DNA from: Jaltomata sinuosa
Lineage: Eukaryota; Streptophyta; Magnoliopsida; Solanales; Solanaceae
Length of the DNA stretch: 64,000 bases
Direction: 5' to 3'
Assembly (NCBI GenBank): GCA_003996215.1
Contig: QJPP01001543.1
Coordinates: 186,001 to 250,000, forward strand
A program made the position numbers and the translations under genes. Below the pieces are notes generated by a model that did no database searches, was not told the origin of the DNA, and saw nothing but the letters and a program-made list of their open reading frames with translations. Positions 11,281-22,348 of the stretch are shown piece by piece. Each line of letters begins with the position of its first letter. Within the stretch, counting starts at the first letter, position 1.

Positions 11281-12438
11281 GTGGATGCAAAAGATACACG
11301 AGATCTAGCCCAAAGACATATGCAAAAGACCACCGCCAAAAGCCAAGAAGGCTACCGCATTCAAGATAATGCCCTTAAACAATCAAGAAAGTCATCATCA
11401 TTCAAAAATTGCTACACAAGAAATATTATCTGATAGCTAAGAAGTCTATCACGTTTGACTGTCATGGAAGCGTCCATTTACTAAAACAGAGATAGGAAAG
11501 GATGTCATCTTTCTCAAGAAACAACAAATAAAGGAAAATAAGGTACGAAGCTATCTCTCCTTGCTAAATTCTGTTACTACTAACTATTTGGTTTCGAGAT
11601 ATTTTCGAGAGCATCCAAGAAGGATGAAATTCTCAAAAGCAAAACCACAGGTGCGGACTACACCAAAAAGGATGCATCACAACGTGGAACTTTTTCTTAG
11701 CAGCAACTTGTGACACAGCCCAGATAGGGACGTCAAACTCTTTGGACGTGAACTGAGGAACAAATCACCACCACTATCAAACCACACCTCTATCAGAAGG
11801 CATGTGGGTATTTCCTATCTTTGGGTCTTGGTTCCGCATCCAGGGTATTTTCTGAACCCGCATTGGAAGCAATATTCCTTCCTTTCAAATCCGAGTGGCG
11901 ATACACCTCGAGCTTTGGAAATTATGTCCAGGAAAATCTTACTTATGGGTGTGAAGTGCACCACATTCATAGTTGAAAGGTTACAAAACTCTTTTCTATA
12001 ACTCAACTTATTTGTCACTCATCCCGAGCCAAAGGTTGCCGTAACATAAAGATTACCTTTTCCACCGATTGAGTCAAACTACAAGCAGCCTGATTCCCTG
12101 AGTCCTGGGATATGTAGGCAGGCTCTGTGACGAAAACTCAGTTGCATTCCTAACTCCCCCCAATCCTCCTACTCCCCAGCTTTCCGGTCTCTCCATACTC
12201 TGAAACCGGGAAAGTTTGGAATTACTTAAAAATCATGCATAAAATCAAGCATCTTGAACTACAAGTGACATGAGTTCTCATGTAACCTGAGATATGTAGG
12301 AAACTCGATTCCAGAGTTTGGCCATAACTACTTAAAATTCGTGCTAAAACCAATCGCTTCCTGAAGATGGACCTGTGATCGGATAAAATTGGGAACATCA
12401 GTTCCCTTTGCCCAGGGTTCATTACACTCACCCTACCT

Positions 12439-12453
12439 AAAGGGAGGGGTAGC
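12439..12453 (+). other. Polypurine tract, copy A
   Basis: AAAGGGAGGGGTAGC directly before TGTTGACACCC, the LTR start. This is where plus-strand DNA synthesis would be primed. Copy B has the same arrangement at 30492-30506. Confidence 0.8.
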
Positions 12454-13256
12454 TGTTGACACCCAATTTTTACCTTCCACATTATAAATTAATCTTGAGC
12501 CTTGTTTAATTTTAAACAATTTTTGAAATAATTATCTTGTAAAAAGGGGTAAATATTTTCAAATCAGCTTTATAAAAGTTCCGAGTAACAATCTATATTT
12601 TTGATATTTAATTATGTGAAATTTATATAAGTTTACTAAAAGAACTATTTTAGAGCTTAGTGTCATAAAAAGTTCTTTTTAAAAGATTAAACACTTGATT
12701 TTTCTCCAAATTATTTCAAATGAGAAATTAATTGAATAAATTAATTTCATAATTGTTAAAGAGGTAATTAAGTGTTAAATTCAATAATTATTTCAATTTG
12801 TTTAAGTTAAATGAGCTCAAGAATTGATTGTAACTAGTTTGTCTATATTCCAATGCTAGCCTAATTCCTTAAATCATTTAAATTCTAGCCGATTTTCATC
12901 AATTTATTCGTAATTTGGCTACCTCCTTAAACCTAAATGTGGCCACATTTGCAATTAAACACCTTTGCAACCCTTCCTATGATCAGTCGTTTGGGCCAAC
13001 CCATTCCCACAACCCACCTCCGACCCACTTCCATTTCCCTCTAATCTCGTGACCCGCTCCGGCCTAACACCTCTCACCATAATCCACCCTTATACTCCCC
13101 TTTCTCTTTTCTCTTACTCAGACAATAATGAAACACCCCTTTAGCTTCATCTTCTTCTTTTTCTCTCAACAGCTCACCTCTCAAACACTAACACCGCTTC
13201 TTATCCCCCTGTCTTCTTCACATCTCACGCGTCTCACTCTCTGTGTTGTACAAGTA
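12454..13256 (+). mobile_element. 5' part of Tat LTR (U3), copy A
   Basis: Begins TGTTGACACCCAATTTTTACC after the polypurine tract and stays AT-rich to about 12930, then pyrimidine-rich. It is collinear with 30507-31322. No LTR 3' end or second primer site follows; the sequence passes into the Athila-like region. The exact switch point cannot be fixed because both copies share it. A 68-codon frame (13128-13334) crosses it and is probably chance. Confidence 0.7.
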
Positions 13257-14273
13257 ATGCGCCTCGTAGAACACATTAGCTCAACTAGTACAACGTTGCC
13301 TTCTCTACTTATAGATGCAAGAGCTAAAGAATAAACGGAGAAAAATCATGCCACACAACTCATGGTAGATTTATCTACCCCTTCTGGTCAAATTGCTGAA
13401 GAAAAATCTCCAAGCCGAGCAAATGAACATGTCTCAAACATCAAGCTCAATCAAATTCACTTTGGGGACGATGATGAAGATTTGAAAAACATGGAATCGC
13501 CCGAAAGTGCATCTGTACCAGTGGTGCTTGAACCCCAACAAGACGAGAAATTTGTATTGGGTGAGATTGTGAGCCCATAATGGGTGTTAAACCAAGCTCA
13601 CTAACTTGAGGCCTATGGGGAACAACACGAGAGAATGCCACCAATGTTTGAGGTACTATTGAAAAGGCATGCTAAGAGAAGTCAAAAGGAGAGGATGCTT
13701 GAAATTGCTATCAAAAATTTGGACATTTATTTGAATGCTCGTGTTGACACGTTCACAATTGTGGGTAGTAGTTATGAGTTATTCCCTATCGAAGAGAAAG
13801 ACACAAGGGAAGTTCGTAGCTTGAAGGTGTTGTGGCAACCAACTAATCCATACAAGGATCATGATGCTAAAAATAAACGAATGATACTAGAGATGCAATG
13901 GTTCATCGTGAAAGACTCTAGTTCATCCGAAAGTGAGGATGCTATAAATGAGACAAGTTTGAAGGTGGAAACGCCCAAGTCTTACTCCAACTACTTGTTA
14001 ACCTTGAGTTTGATTGAATGGACGAGAGTCAAAGTAATAAAGCATTTGGAAGACCTTGGAAGGAGGATGGATCAAATTTTATCCGGTTTTAAAGTTGTCA
14101 TGAACAGAAAGCAAGGAGACCTTCCTCACTTGAAGGCTAAAAAGTGCAAAATGCGACACCAAGAAAATAGCCTTCTCATGTTCACACCATCACCTTGTGA
14201 CTTTCACCGGAAGCTCGATTCAAATCTCCCAAGTGGAAATCTCGATGGTGAGGTAGCCGGCATCGCACTGTGA
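13257..14273 (+). pseudogene. Uncharacterised Athila-region ORF, block A
   Basis: A 339-codon frame, alignable to 31323-32336. Stops at 13332 (TAA), 13578 (TAA) and about 13602 break it, while block B is open at those places. Features seen: a Ser/Thr-rich start, an acidic F-G-D-D-D-E-D stretch, a central basic K-R-H-A-K-R-S-Q-K-E-R segment, and W-Q-P-T-N-P-Y. I recognise no domain. It may be a remnant of an Athila polyprotein end or an accessory ORF; function unknown. Confidence 0.45.
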
Positions 14274-14599
14274 TGTTAAATTGTGCCCTTGATGGGAGGC
14301 AACCCATAATTTTTAGTATTTACTTCACTTTTTGTTTCATCTTGGTGTGTTCTAGGTGCCCAAGGGAGGAGAAGAGGAACCAAGTGTTGAAAAGCACCCA
14401 AAAATACATTTGGAAAGCGTGCTTTTCGCACCTGGAAGAGTGCCAGTCGAACATGCCATTGCATACTCAAATAGTAGACTGAACAAAAACATTTGCATGT
14501 GCGGATGTGGTGGGTTTCGAACCTCACAAAGTGCCTATCGCACCTGGCATCGCATGACAAAACACTGCACTGTGCAAAAATATAGAAATTCAGTGGATG

Positions 14600-15340
14600 T
14601 TAAAGCTTCGCGGTCACGATGCTTGACCATCACGATTGCGATGAGGAAATTTTCTATGGCTCATCGCGACCGCGTAACAACTTTGTGATAATGGGAAGTC
14701 GGCTTACTTAACTCATCATGATCACGTGATAAGGCCACGTGATCACGGCGCACCGAATAGTTTCCAGGTATTAAAGTTCAAATAAGCCATTTAAAAAGAA
14801 AAAAATTGCTTTGAAACTTGGCTTCTTTTCTCTTCCAAAGGCAAGAATAAAAATCCAACATAAACTTCAATTTCATAAGAACCTTGCAACTCCTTAGGTA
14901 TGATCTCTTCTTTTTCTTCTTCAATCTACCCTTATTGTGTTAAAGTTAGTGCTTCAAACGCCCAAGTGGGTGTCAATCTTTGCTTTCTTCATAATGTGTA
15001 AATTGGATGTTGGGTATGAAATTGTGTGTAAAATCTAGTGGGGGGTTATAAATCTATTGGTTTACTGATTTTTGGGGTAAAAAGTGATGCCCATGTGATG
15101 TAAAAATTGTGTGCAAAAGGGGCAAGGCACCTGTTTGATGAAATGCTTGAACTGAATTTTCTGGGCAAGAAGATGACCATCACGATCAGGATGCCCAAAG
15201 CCCACGATCGCGATGACCAAGTTCCCTGAGCCTCGCAATCGTGATGCCCCATTCCGCATTGTGATGGTTTAATTTTCTAAAAAAAATAATTTTGCCTTCG
15301 TGATCGCGACGGACAGGGTCGCGATCGCGATGCACTGTTT
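14600..15340 (+). repeat. GATCGCGATG-rich noncoding clusters, block A
   Basis: Two clusters (about 14605-14755 and 15175-15335) of self-complementary words built on CGCGATCGCGATG, partly decayed to CACGATTGCGATG. Such CpG-rich palindromic clusters recur in block B (32690-32820 and 33236-33400). No coding sense. Confidence 0.6.
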
Positions 15341-15491
15341 TCACTACTCCAAAAATAGCAACTCTGCCCAGCTTTGCTCAGAATCATTTTGGCTTGTTTC
15401 TTTGGCTTAATTTGATCCTAATACATTCTTTTATATGCCTATCTAGTTGTTTGACAACTTTGATCCTTATGTAGGTACCTTAATCTTGAAA

Positions 15492-16752
15492 ATGGCCAGA
15501 ATTGCACACGAAGATGCCAACCAAGTGGCCGATGAAGAGTACTTTGACCAAGGAACCTTCATCTCCCTCAAGTGCTCCCAACTTTATGATCATCTTTTGA
15601 CAAATCCAATCACGAGGGAGCAAGGTATCGTGTTGGACAGATTGGAGGAGAAATGGGCCAATTTCTAAAGGAAGTTGGTTGACAGTGGGTGGATTTGCTT
15701 AGCCACTGAACCTATCAAGGTGATATTTGTCGTGGTCTGAGAGTTCTATGCCAATAAAGTTGAGACAGACTTCGCCAACAACTTGATGGGGCAGGTGTGG
15801 GGCAAATTAGTTTGCTTTGATCCGGAGTTGATCAATGGATATTACAACCTCCCGAATGCTGACAATGCCACCTACAAAGCCTGAGCTACAGAAAAGGGGC
15901 CCGAGTGGTTTGTGGAACATTTGTATGATGGAGAGATCCCGTAATGGATAACATTGAATACAAGGATGTGGGGCAATTGATTGTTCCCTTAAAGCCCATA
16001 CTTGGCTTTCGATCATTTGTGCCCGAGTTATGCCATCAAAGAATGAGTCCGACGTGACCACCAACAAAGAAAAGGTGATTTGTACTCTAATGGAGGGACT
16101 CCTGGTGAATGTGGGGCAATTGATTGTGCATGAAATTCAACAAGTATTGCTCAGAGGTAATAAGAGTTTGCTTTTCCATTTGTTGATCACATACTTGTGC
16201 CGGGGTAACCAAGAGGGATGAAGAGAATGAGTGTAAGCCCTAGAAAATGATCCACCATTTGAAGAAGAGAGGCCTTATGCAAGCATCAAGGAAGAGGAAG
16301 ATAGACGTGGACTCATCATCATTTGGTATATTTTCTGAGTCTAGCGAGGACACGTGAGTCAGCGCTGCTGCTGAGGCTATTGGTCCTCTCAAAATTGGGC
16401 CTCCGACACTCCGCCACATCTCCATCAAAGTCTATGGCATAGATGCCCATCTTCGTCAGATTGTAGCAAGCATACCCTCGGGTCCAGGTGAGAATTCAAC
16501 CACATCGGCTGCCTCCACCACCCTAGTTGCCCTACACTAGCTAGTGTAGCAAGGCAACAACAACACATCAAGGAGAGGTTAGCTAAAGTGGAAAGGCGAT
16601 ATAAAAAGCAAAGGGACCATAACAAAAAGCAAAGCGAGTTCCTGACGAAGATGATGAGCACTATGAGGAAGCTATGTGGGTTTGAGGGTGAAGATGATGC
16701 TGATGAGGACGACTGGGTCCTCTATGGACCTAGCAGTTCTGGTTCTAATTGA
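15492..16752 (+). pseudogene. Degenerate plant transposon-protein-like ORF, block A
   Basis: Starts ATG with M-A-R-I-A-H-E-D-A-N-Q and ends G-P-S-S-S-G-S-N-stop, as in block B (33558-34825). The block F-Y-A-N-K...F-D-P-E-L-I-N-G-Y-Y-N-L resembles the family annotated as putative plant transposon protein (Pfam PF20167-like), often found in the 3' part of Athila elements. Stops at 15666 and 15738 and several frame losses (near 15945-15975 and 16200) disable it. The C-terminal coiled, basic stretch is better kept here than in block B. Role unknown. Confidence 0.55.
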
Positions 16753-17560
16753 TGACCCCTTCGGGGATCCTTCTCAGACTCTTCTCCTATTTTATTACAG
16801 TAAGGGCACTGCATGTTTTTAGTTGAGGGTGATTGATGCGCCTTTGTCGGGCTTGTTTTTATTGTTGGTTTACCCTCGGTGGGTTTGTTTGTTGCTATGG
16901 ATGGAGTTGATGGTTTAAGCTATTAGGTTTTTTTGTTTTAAATTCTTTGTTTTTCTTTTTATAGTAGTTGTGATGTTGGTTGTTGTGGGCCAGGGGAGTC
17001 TGAGTACCCGTTAGGCTAGTGAACTTGTTTGAGCTGGGTGTATATTTGTTCCGCACTTGACGTTGTGCGAACCACACGAGATTCTCACATTCCCACTGTT
17101 TGGAATGTGCATTATACGTGCAACATACACTTCCTCATGTGCGAATGACATGTACCCGTAGTATGATGTTTATGTTGACCCACCTTGTGTAGCCATGCCA
17201 ATTTAGATAGATAAATTGGCCCAATGATAGACTGAGTGACGACATTCTTAAGGGAAAATCGACATCTATTGAGGTTTTGGTTGCAAATTGATTTGTTTGG
17301 TACCAATGAAGTAGTCTTGCATGCTAAGTGAAATAGGCATACCCTTCCAAAAAAAATTGTGAAAAATGCATGGCGAAGAATGATTTTTTGACAACTCTTT
17401 CAATCTTTTTGTGACTCTTGACTCATTAGTGGTGATAATGTAGTATAGCTCATCTTTGTTCTTGTTTAGGAAGTTAAAAATTGATCCTGCTTGAATGATT
17501 CGAATGCCATGTGTGGCGAGGTTTAGTTGAATAATTCTTGTGCATGTGTGTTGTTTGACC

Positions 17561-18110
17561 CTCGGTTGTCCGAAGAAAGAATGTCTGATAGTGAGGAAGA
17601 AAAATGCCCTGGCTATAAGAGACAGCGTCATCGCTGAACAAAATGAAATGATCGCAGAGCTTGCGAAGAAATTAGAAAAGATGCAGGAAGAAGTGCAAAA
17701 GGTGAAAGACATGGCTAGCTTGGCAATCGCCAGATAAGCCATCTGTGGGGCCCCTGAACCATCCTTGCTTGTGACCAAGTTGGCTATGGCTTGCCCATCA
17801 CTAAGGAAATAAAGATTCATCGCTATGATTTCACTGTATTCTAGGACACTTACTATGAAATCTATACTAAGCTGGTCCAAACCAGGATCCTGGAGCCCAT
17901 GGAAAGGAGACCAGGGAAGATGCCCAGGGCTTGGCGTAAGGGGAAAGTAGTTTGCCTCTACCACAATGGGGTCAGAGGCCATGATATAAAGACTTGTCAC
18001 CACTTTTGGGTCGATTTGGAATACCTTATTGACATGGGAAAAATCGAGCTGGAGTTTCCCCCTTATCATCCTTGAAGAAAAAATCGAGAAGAGTCTAGCA
18101 GATCCCATCA
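17561..18110 (+). pseudogene. Scrambled Tat gag relic between the two composites
   Basis: 17570-17737 matches the gag N-terminus of copies B and D (S-D-S-E-E-E then a coiled-coil of M-I-A-E-L-A-K-K-L-E-K-M-Q). It ends in a TAA and jumps to a gag C-terminal part of a more distant relative, where the knuckle C-L-Y-H...G-H-D-I-K-T-C (C-X2-H-X5-H-X4-C) lies near 17952-17998 and the frame ends at 18075. The middle of gag is missing. A 281-codon frame on the minus strand across this region is an antisense shadow. Confidence 0.6.
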
Positions 18111-18253
18111 TCCAGAGTTGAAAGTAGCAAAAGTAGAAGAGTTTTAGCTTTCGGTTTCTTTGTTTTTATTTTCGATGTCGTCTTTTACTTTCCCCTTGTA
18201 TTTAGAATAGTGGACGAAATGAAATAAGACAAGTTATCTATCACAAGTTCGAA

Positions 18254-18291
18254 CTACGTAGGGCCTGAATTCTCCTTCATGAGATACGTAG
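18254..18291 (+). other. CTACGTA/TACGTAG stem motif in the 5' leader
   Basis: CTACGTA (18254-18260) and TACGTAG (18285-18291) can pair around a 24-base loop containing GAATTC. The same motif is the core of the 95 bp repeats after integrase, so it occurs at both ends of the internal region. D keeps only its right half, ending at 50474. Confidence 0.55.
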
Positions 18292-18663
18292 GTAGCCTTC
18301 AAGGCCCGGCCCTGGTCTTAAAGAAATTGTCATTTCTCCACATCGATGAAGACAACGAAGAGTTCAGGAGAACAATAGGCAGAGATGTTACAAGATCAAG
18401 AAAATCAACCTTTCCTTACAAAACCTATTAATCCCAAATTAACGGACAAAATCCTGTCCTTTGAAACAATTGAGTCAAAACCACTTGTGGACCAATTTGC
18501 ATTGACGAAAAGCAACTTTTATGTGTTTAAAGTAATTCCTGTGTGTTTATTTCTCTCCATATATCTTGTATTATTTTTCACTAACAAAAAACTAACATAG
18601 CGTCTTTTGAGTTGTTTTTCATTTCAACAGATAAAAGAAACCGGTTTATGTTGACAAAAACTG

Positions 18664-20950
18664 GCTGAACACTCTAACTTCACTCACTCGAAAGCACACT
18701 TAGATCGGTCCTCTGACCCTCGCTTGTCTGCAGAAAGAATGACTGATAGTGAGGAAGAAACTGCCCTGGCTATAAGAGACAACATCATCGCTGATCAGAA
18801 TGAAATGATCGCAGAGCTTGCGAAGAAATTAGAAAAGATGCAGGAAGAAGTGCAAAAGGCGAAATACATGGCTATCTTGGCAATCGCCGCCAATACTCCT
18901 GCTTTGGGCGATTCTCAGCCCCCTCCTCAAAACCCTCCACTCAATTCTCCGCAAACCGGAAATCAACCAAAAGACATACCCTCCTCTTCTATTCCCAGGC
19001 CTTCAAACGAACCTGTCCACAATAACCCCTCCCTCGTCAGGTCCCTGTACCAGACCCATTCTCCCCCTATTAAACATACTAACCATAATAACAATCTAGG
19101 TGCCTATTTCACACAAAACTATCCAAACCTCCAGAACACTCCACAAAACACGTACAACTCCCAAAACAACCATCCTAATGCCACCAACATAGTTAACCCA
19201 CATAATTTTACCCCCACATACCCAAATAATATTCCACATGTCCAGCTCCCACCCACGCAGAACATACCTCCCGCTTTCCATGCCACAACAGAACCATACC
19301 CCATCCTCCTGGAGAACCCTGAGCTAGATCATTATGAAGAGAAAGAAAGAGAGCTAAAGGCTATGGCAATGAAACGCGACCTCGATATGGCACAAATAAG
19401 AGAAGAAATGGCCCATATTCGAGAGTTACGGAGTTTGCCTTATGAGAAAGGCTACGACTATGACGATCTCTGCATTCACCCTGAGATGAACCAGCCAGAA
19501 GGTTTCAAAATTCCAAAATTTGAAATCTTCAATGGTGTTGGGAGTCCCAAAGCCCATCTAAGGAGTTACTGTGATCAGATGGTCGGTGCCCAAAGAAACG
19601 ATGCCCTACTAATAAGATTCTTTAGCCGAAGTCTGAATTGAGAGGCATTGGAATGGTTCGCCTCCCAAGAATTGAAGAAGTGTTTCAAGTGGAGCGATCT
19701 CTCCCAAGATTTTTCCAAGAGATTCTCATATAACGTAGAAATCATCCCAGATCGATATTCCCTGGGATGCACCAGGCAAAAGTTAAATGAAGATTTCAGA
19801 GGTTATACTTACCGGTGGAGAAAAGAGGCCGCGAGAGTCCGGTCTCCTATGACCGAAGAAGAAATAAGTGCGGTGTTTATGCACGCTCAGGAGTCAAAAT
19901 ATATGACAAGATGATATCGGTGGTAAAGGCCTAGTTTGCCGACTTAGTCAAAATCGGAGAGATTGTGGAAAAAGGGCTCCACAGTGGCAAAATCGCCAAA
20001 ACCCCGGTTTCTTTAGGACCTACCGGACCCCCAACGTAAAAGAGAGAGGAGGTATCTTCGGTATCTTTCAATCCTAGTCAAAAACCACATAAACCCTTTG
20101 GAGCTGGTTACAAGAAGCCACTTGTTCCAACAACCCCTCCTCCAGTTCCACAAAACCCTCAACCAATCTTCTATACTCATACAATCTACAAAACTCCCGT
20201 GCCAAATGTGCAGCCCATCTACCAAACTCCAGTCCCAAATATACAATCCACCTACCAAGCACCTCCACAGAATTTTCCAGTATACCAAAGAGCTCCTGAA
20301 ACCCAGAACAACCATCGGGTTCCTCCTCCCACTAACCCCGGTCTCCCTCGACCAAATTTGGAAAAGAAAGTTCCTCGAACTTTCACTCAATTAGCCAAGA
20401 CTCAAAATTTATTATATCAAGGACTGAAGGCCACTAGATTACTTCAGCCCATTAAGCATAAACCAGGTAACGTCAACTCTCCTTTCTACAAAGCTGATCG
20501 GCATTGTGCTTATCACTCTGGAGGCACCGGACACGGCATAGAGGATTGCATCAATCTGAAACACAAGATTCAAGATTTGATCGATCAGAAGGTAGTCATC
20601 TTACAGACAACACCGCTAAATGTTAATAACAACCCACTTCTGAATCACGGAAAAGCCACTGTAAACATGATAGAAATAGAGGAAGAATGGTTCACAAGCA
20701 AGTCCATAGTGCCGGCGAGCCCCAGAAATCCTGAGGAACTAGAAAGGTCTGTAGCTGCTTTGAGCATTGTGGAGAAGCCGCAATTTGCTGTGTTGGTGCT
20801 GGCTGAAAAAGAGTTCATAATTAAAGCCGCCGAAACTCACGGCATGAAAAAATCTGGGAGATGTTATGTCCCCAATAATCTGGCAGATGATGCTCACTAG
20901 AAGAGTCTGCAGAAAAGACCAATCACTGAAGGCGAAGCAGAAGTGTTTTG
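18664..20950 (+). pseudogene. gag: Copy B gag
   Basis: Reads A-E-H-S from 18664; the codon before is CTG where an ATG is expected (GTG in D), so the start is lost. Parts in order: coiled-coil (about 18790-18870), a Pro/Asn/Gln-rich linker, the retrotransposon gag domain (about 19500-19900: F-E-I-F-N-G, W-F-A-S-Q-E-L, Y-R-W-R-K-E-A-A-R), a second Pro-rich linker, and the zinc knuckle C-A-Y-H...G-H-G-I-E-D-C near 20508-20552. The knuckle is C-X2-H-X5-H-X4-C rather than the usual C-X2-C-X4-H-X4-C. A TGA (19639-19641), a frameshift near 19900 and a TAG (20898-20900) break it. Would form the particle and bind RNA. Confidence 0.85.
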
Positions 20951-22091
20951 GAGAAGAATGTAGCCAAAAGAGTACTCGATTATGAAGCACTTGGAAAAGA
21001 CCCCGACTCAAATTTCCATTTTGGCATTGCTCATGAGTTCCCTGTACCACAGACAGGCGTTACTCAAGGTTCTAAATGAAGCTTACGTGCCCATGGGTAC
21101 CAGTGCAGAAAACTTGAATGCCATGGTAAGCCAAGTCCTAGGAAGCCACCGCATCTGTTTCAGCGTTGATGAGTTGCCTTTTGAAGGCGTGACGCACAAC
21201 AAAGCTCTACATATCACTATTCAGAGTCAAGAAAAGGTTGTGAACAGGGTACTTATCTACGATGGATCAGGATTGAACATTTGTCCATTGTCAACACTGA
21301 CATAGTTGGAATACGATTTGTCCATTCAAGCAGGGTCAATATGAGGGCCTTTGACGCAGGACAGAGAGATACCCTTGGAGAAATCAACCTATACATCCAG
21401 ATGGGACCCGCTGAATTTCGAACAAAGTTACAGGTTATGGATATTACCACTAGTTACAATTTGCTTTTGGGACGGGCATGGATCCACGAAACTGGGGCCG
21501 TGCCATCAACCTTGCACCAAATGGTGAAGTTCTTTTAGGAAGGGAACAAAGTGGTAATGCATGGAGAGGGAAGCCACCTTAGTCGCCCAAACGGTTGTGT
21601 CCCCACAATCGAAGAGGCCCCGAGAGGGAGTGACTTCTACACGGTGGAAATTGTGAAAGCCACAGAAGAGGACCTGGCTCCTCAAATTCCTATGCCTCCC
21701 ATTTACAAGATGCTTGCGACCACAATGTTGAGGTGTGGTTATGAACCAAACTCGGGGCTAGGAAGGAACTCTAACAATCGGATCGAACCTTTAAGTATCC
21801 TTGGACAGTTGAGCAATCACGGATTGGGGTATATGATGCAAGAAGGTGAAGCCAGCAACAAAGAAAAGAAGAGGTCAGGACTGCCCAAGCCTTTTCCTTA
21901 TTTGTATCAATCGTTCCCAGTACGCGTCAGTCCCCCAAGCGATGGGTTGTAGGATGGAATAAGGATCTGTTTGAGGAGTGTGATGCTATCGCGGATGAAG
22001 CTCCTGAAACAACCACAATCAGGAAACTCAAACCTGGCGAGGAGTTGCAAAAATGGGTCGCCACTCCCTTGGCTACTCTCCACTCGGCTGG
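20951..22091 (+). pseudogene. Copy B protease and G-patch-like segment
   Basis: Active-site block near 21256 reads I-Y-D-G-S-G, where A and D have I-D-D-G-S-G, so a key acidic residue is replaced by Tyr. TAG at 20961 and 21303, a deletion near 21320 with frameshift, TAG at 21536 and TAG at 21950 inactivate it. The L-L-G-R-A-W block follows near 21464. The G-patch-like core G-Y-E-P-N-S-G-L-G-R lies near 21738-21770 and the exon ends G-G at 22091, one base before the intron GT. Confidence 0.8.
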
Positions 22092-22348
22092 GTAGACAAA
22101 GACTTTGTTTTACAAAATTCAGCGATGGTCCGGATGAGGCTCCGTGACCCGCCCTTTATGTTTTAAATTTCCTCGTATTGTTTACTGCTTTCTAAAAGTC
22201 ATGAACCTACATTCATGTACGTTGTAGCCATAGTTTGTAAATATTTCTGAATTTCAAATGAAAGCCTCCTTATTTTGAAAATATTCGTTGTTTAAAGATT
22301 TATTTTTATTTTCTTATTATTATCTAACTCGTTTTGTTTTGGTTTCAG
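22092..22348 (+). other. Intron between gag-pro and pol, copy B (257 bp)
   Basis: Donor GG|GTAGAC, pyrimidine-rich end and acceptor GGTTTCAG|TAATAA. The in-frame stop TAG of the unspliced reading lies at 22093-22095, inside the donor. Splicing gives GGT AAT AAT AAG and opens the frame into pol. Confidence 0.8.

Larger units (their letters stand above)
1996..12453 (+). mobile_element. Tat-clade Ty3/gypsy retrotransposon, copy A (internal region, gag deleted)
   Basis: Internal region running from a broken primer binding site through protease, G-patch-like segment, intron, RT, RNase H, second RNase H and integrase (to 8101), then about 4.3 kb noncoding to a polypurine tract. The dual RNase H after RT is the mark of the Tat clade. 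Gag and the start of protease are absent. LTR S2 splits it at 2411. The noncoding part 8102-12438 holds, in order, hairpin repeats, a 498 nt frame, GCATCA-rich DNA, a 40 bp minisatellite, 95 bp repeats, about 75 bp degenerate repeats, then 11281-12438 with no gene and two more CTACA/TGTAG stem motifs. Confidence 0.9.
13257..17560 (+). mobile_element. Athila-like 3' region, block A
   Basis: Collinear with 31323-35632 at an offset of 18066-18073. It holds a degenerate 339-codon frame, a GGGAGGCAACCCA stretch (about 14296) of the kind found downstream of Athila pol genes, GATCGCG-rich noncoding DNA, a degenerate ORF of the plant transposon-protein type (15492-16752), and noncoding DNA to 17560. 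The 14274-15491 and 16753-17560 stretches contain no gene. It stops abruptly at GTGTGTTGT, where a Tat gag relic begins, so its own LTR is missing. Confidence 0.65.

Noticed and set aside
17266..18111. 281-codon frame on the minus strand
   Set aside because: Runs antisense to the gag relic and across the Athila/gag joint; its conserved part (with 35320-35577) reflects the block duplication only.
18601..18630. Second intron acceptor (TTTCAACAG) in the Tat 5' leader
   Set aside because: The AG is lost in copy D and no matching donor was found, so support is too weak.
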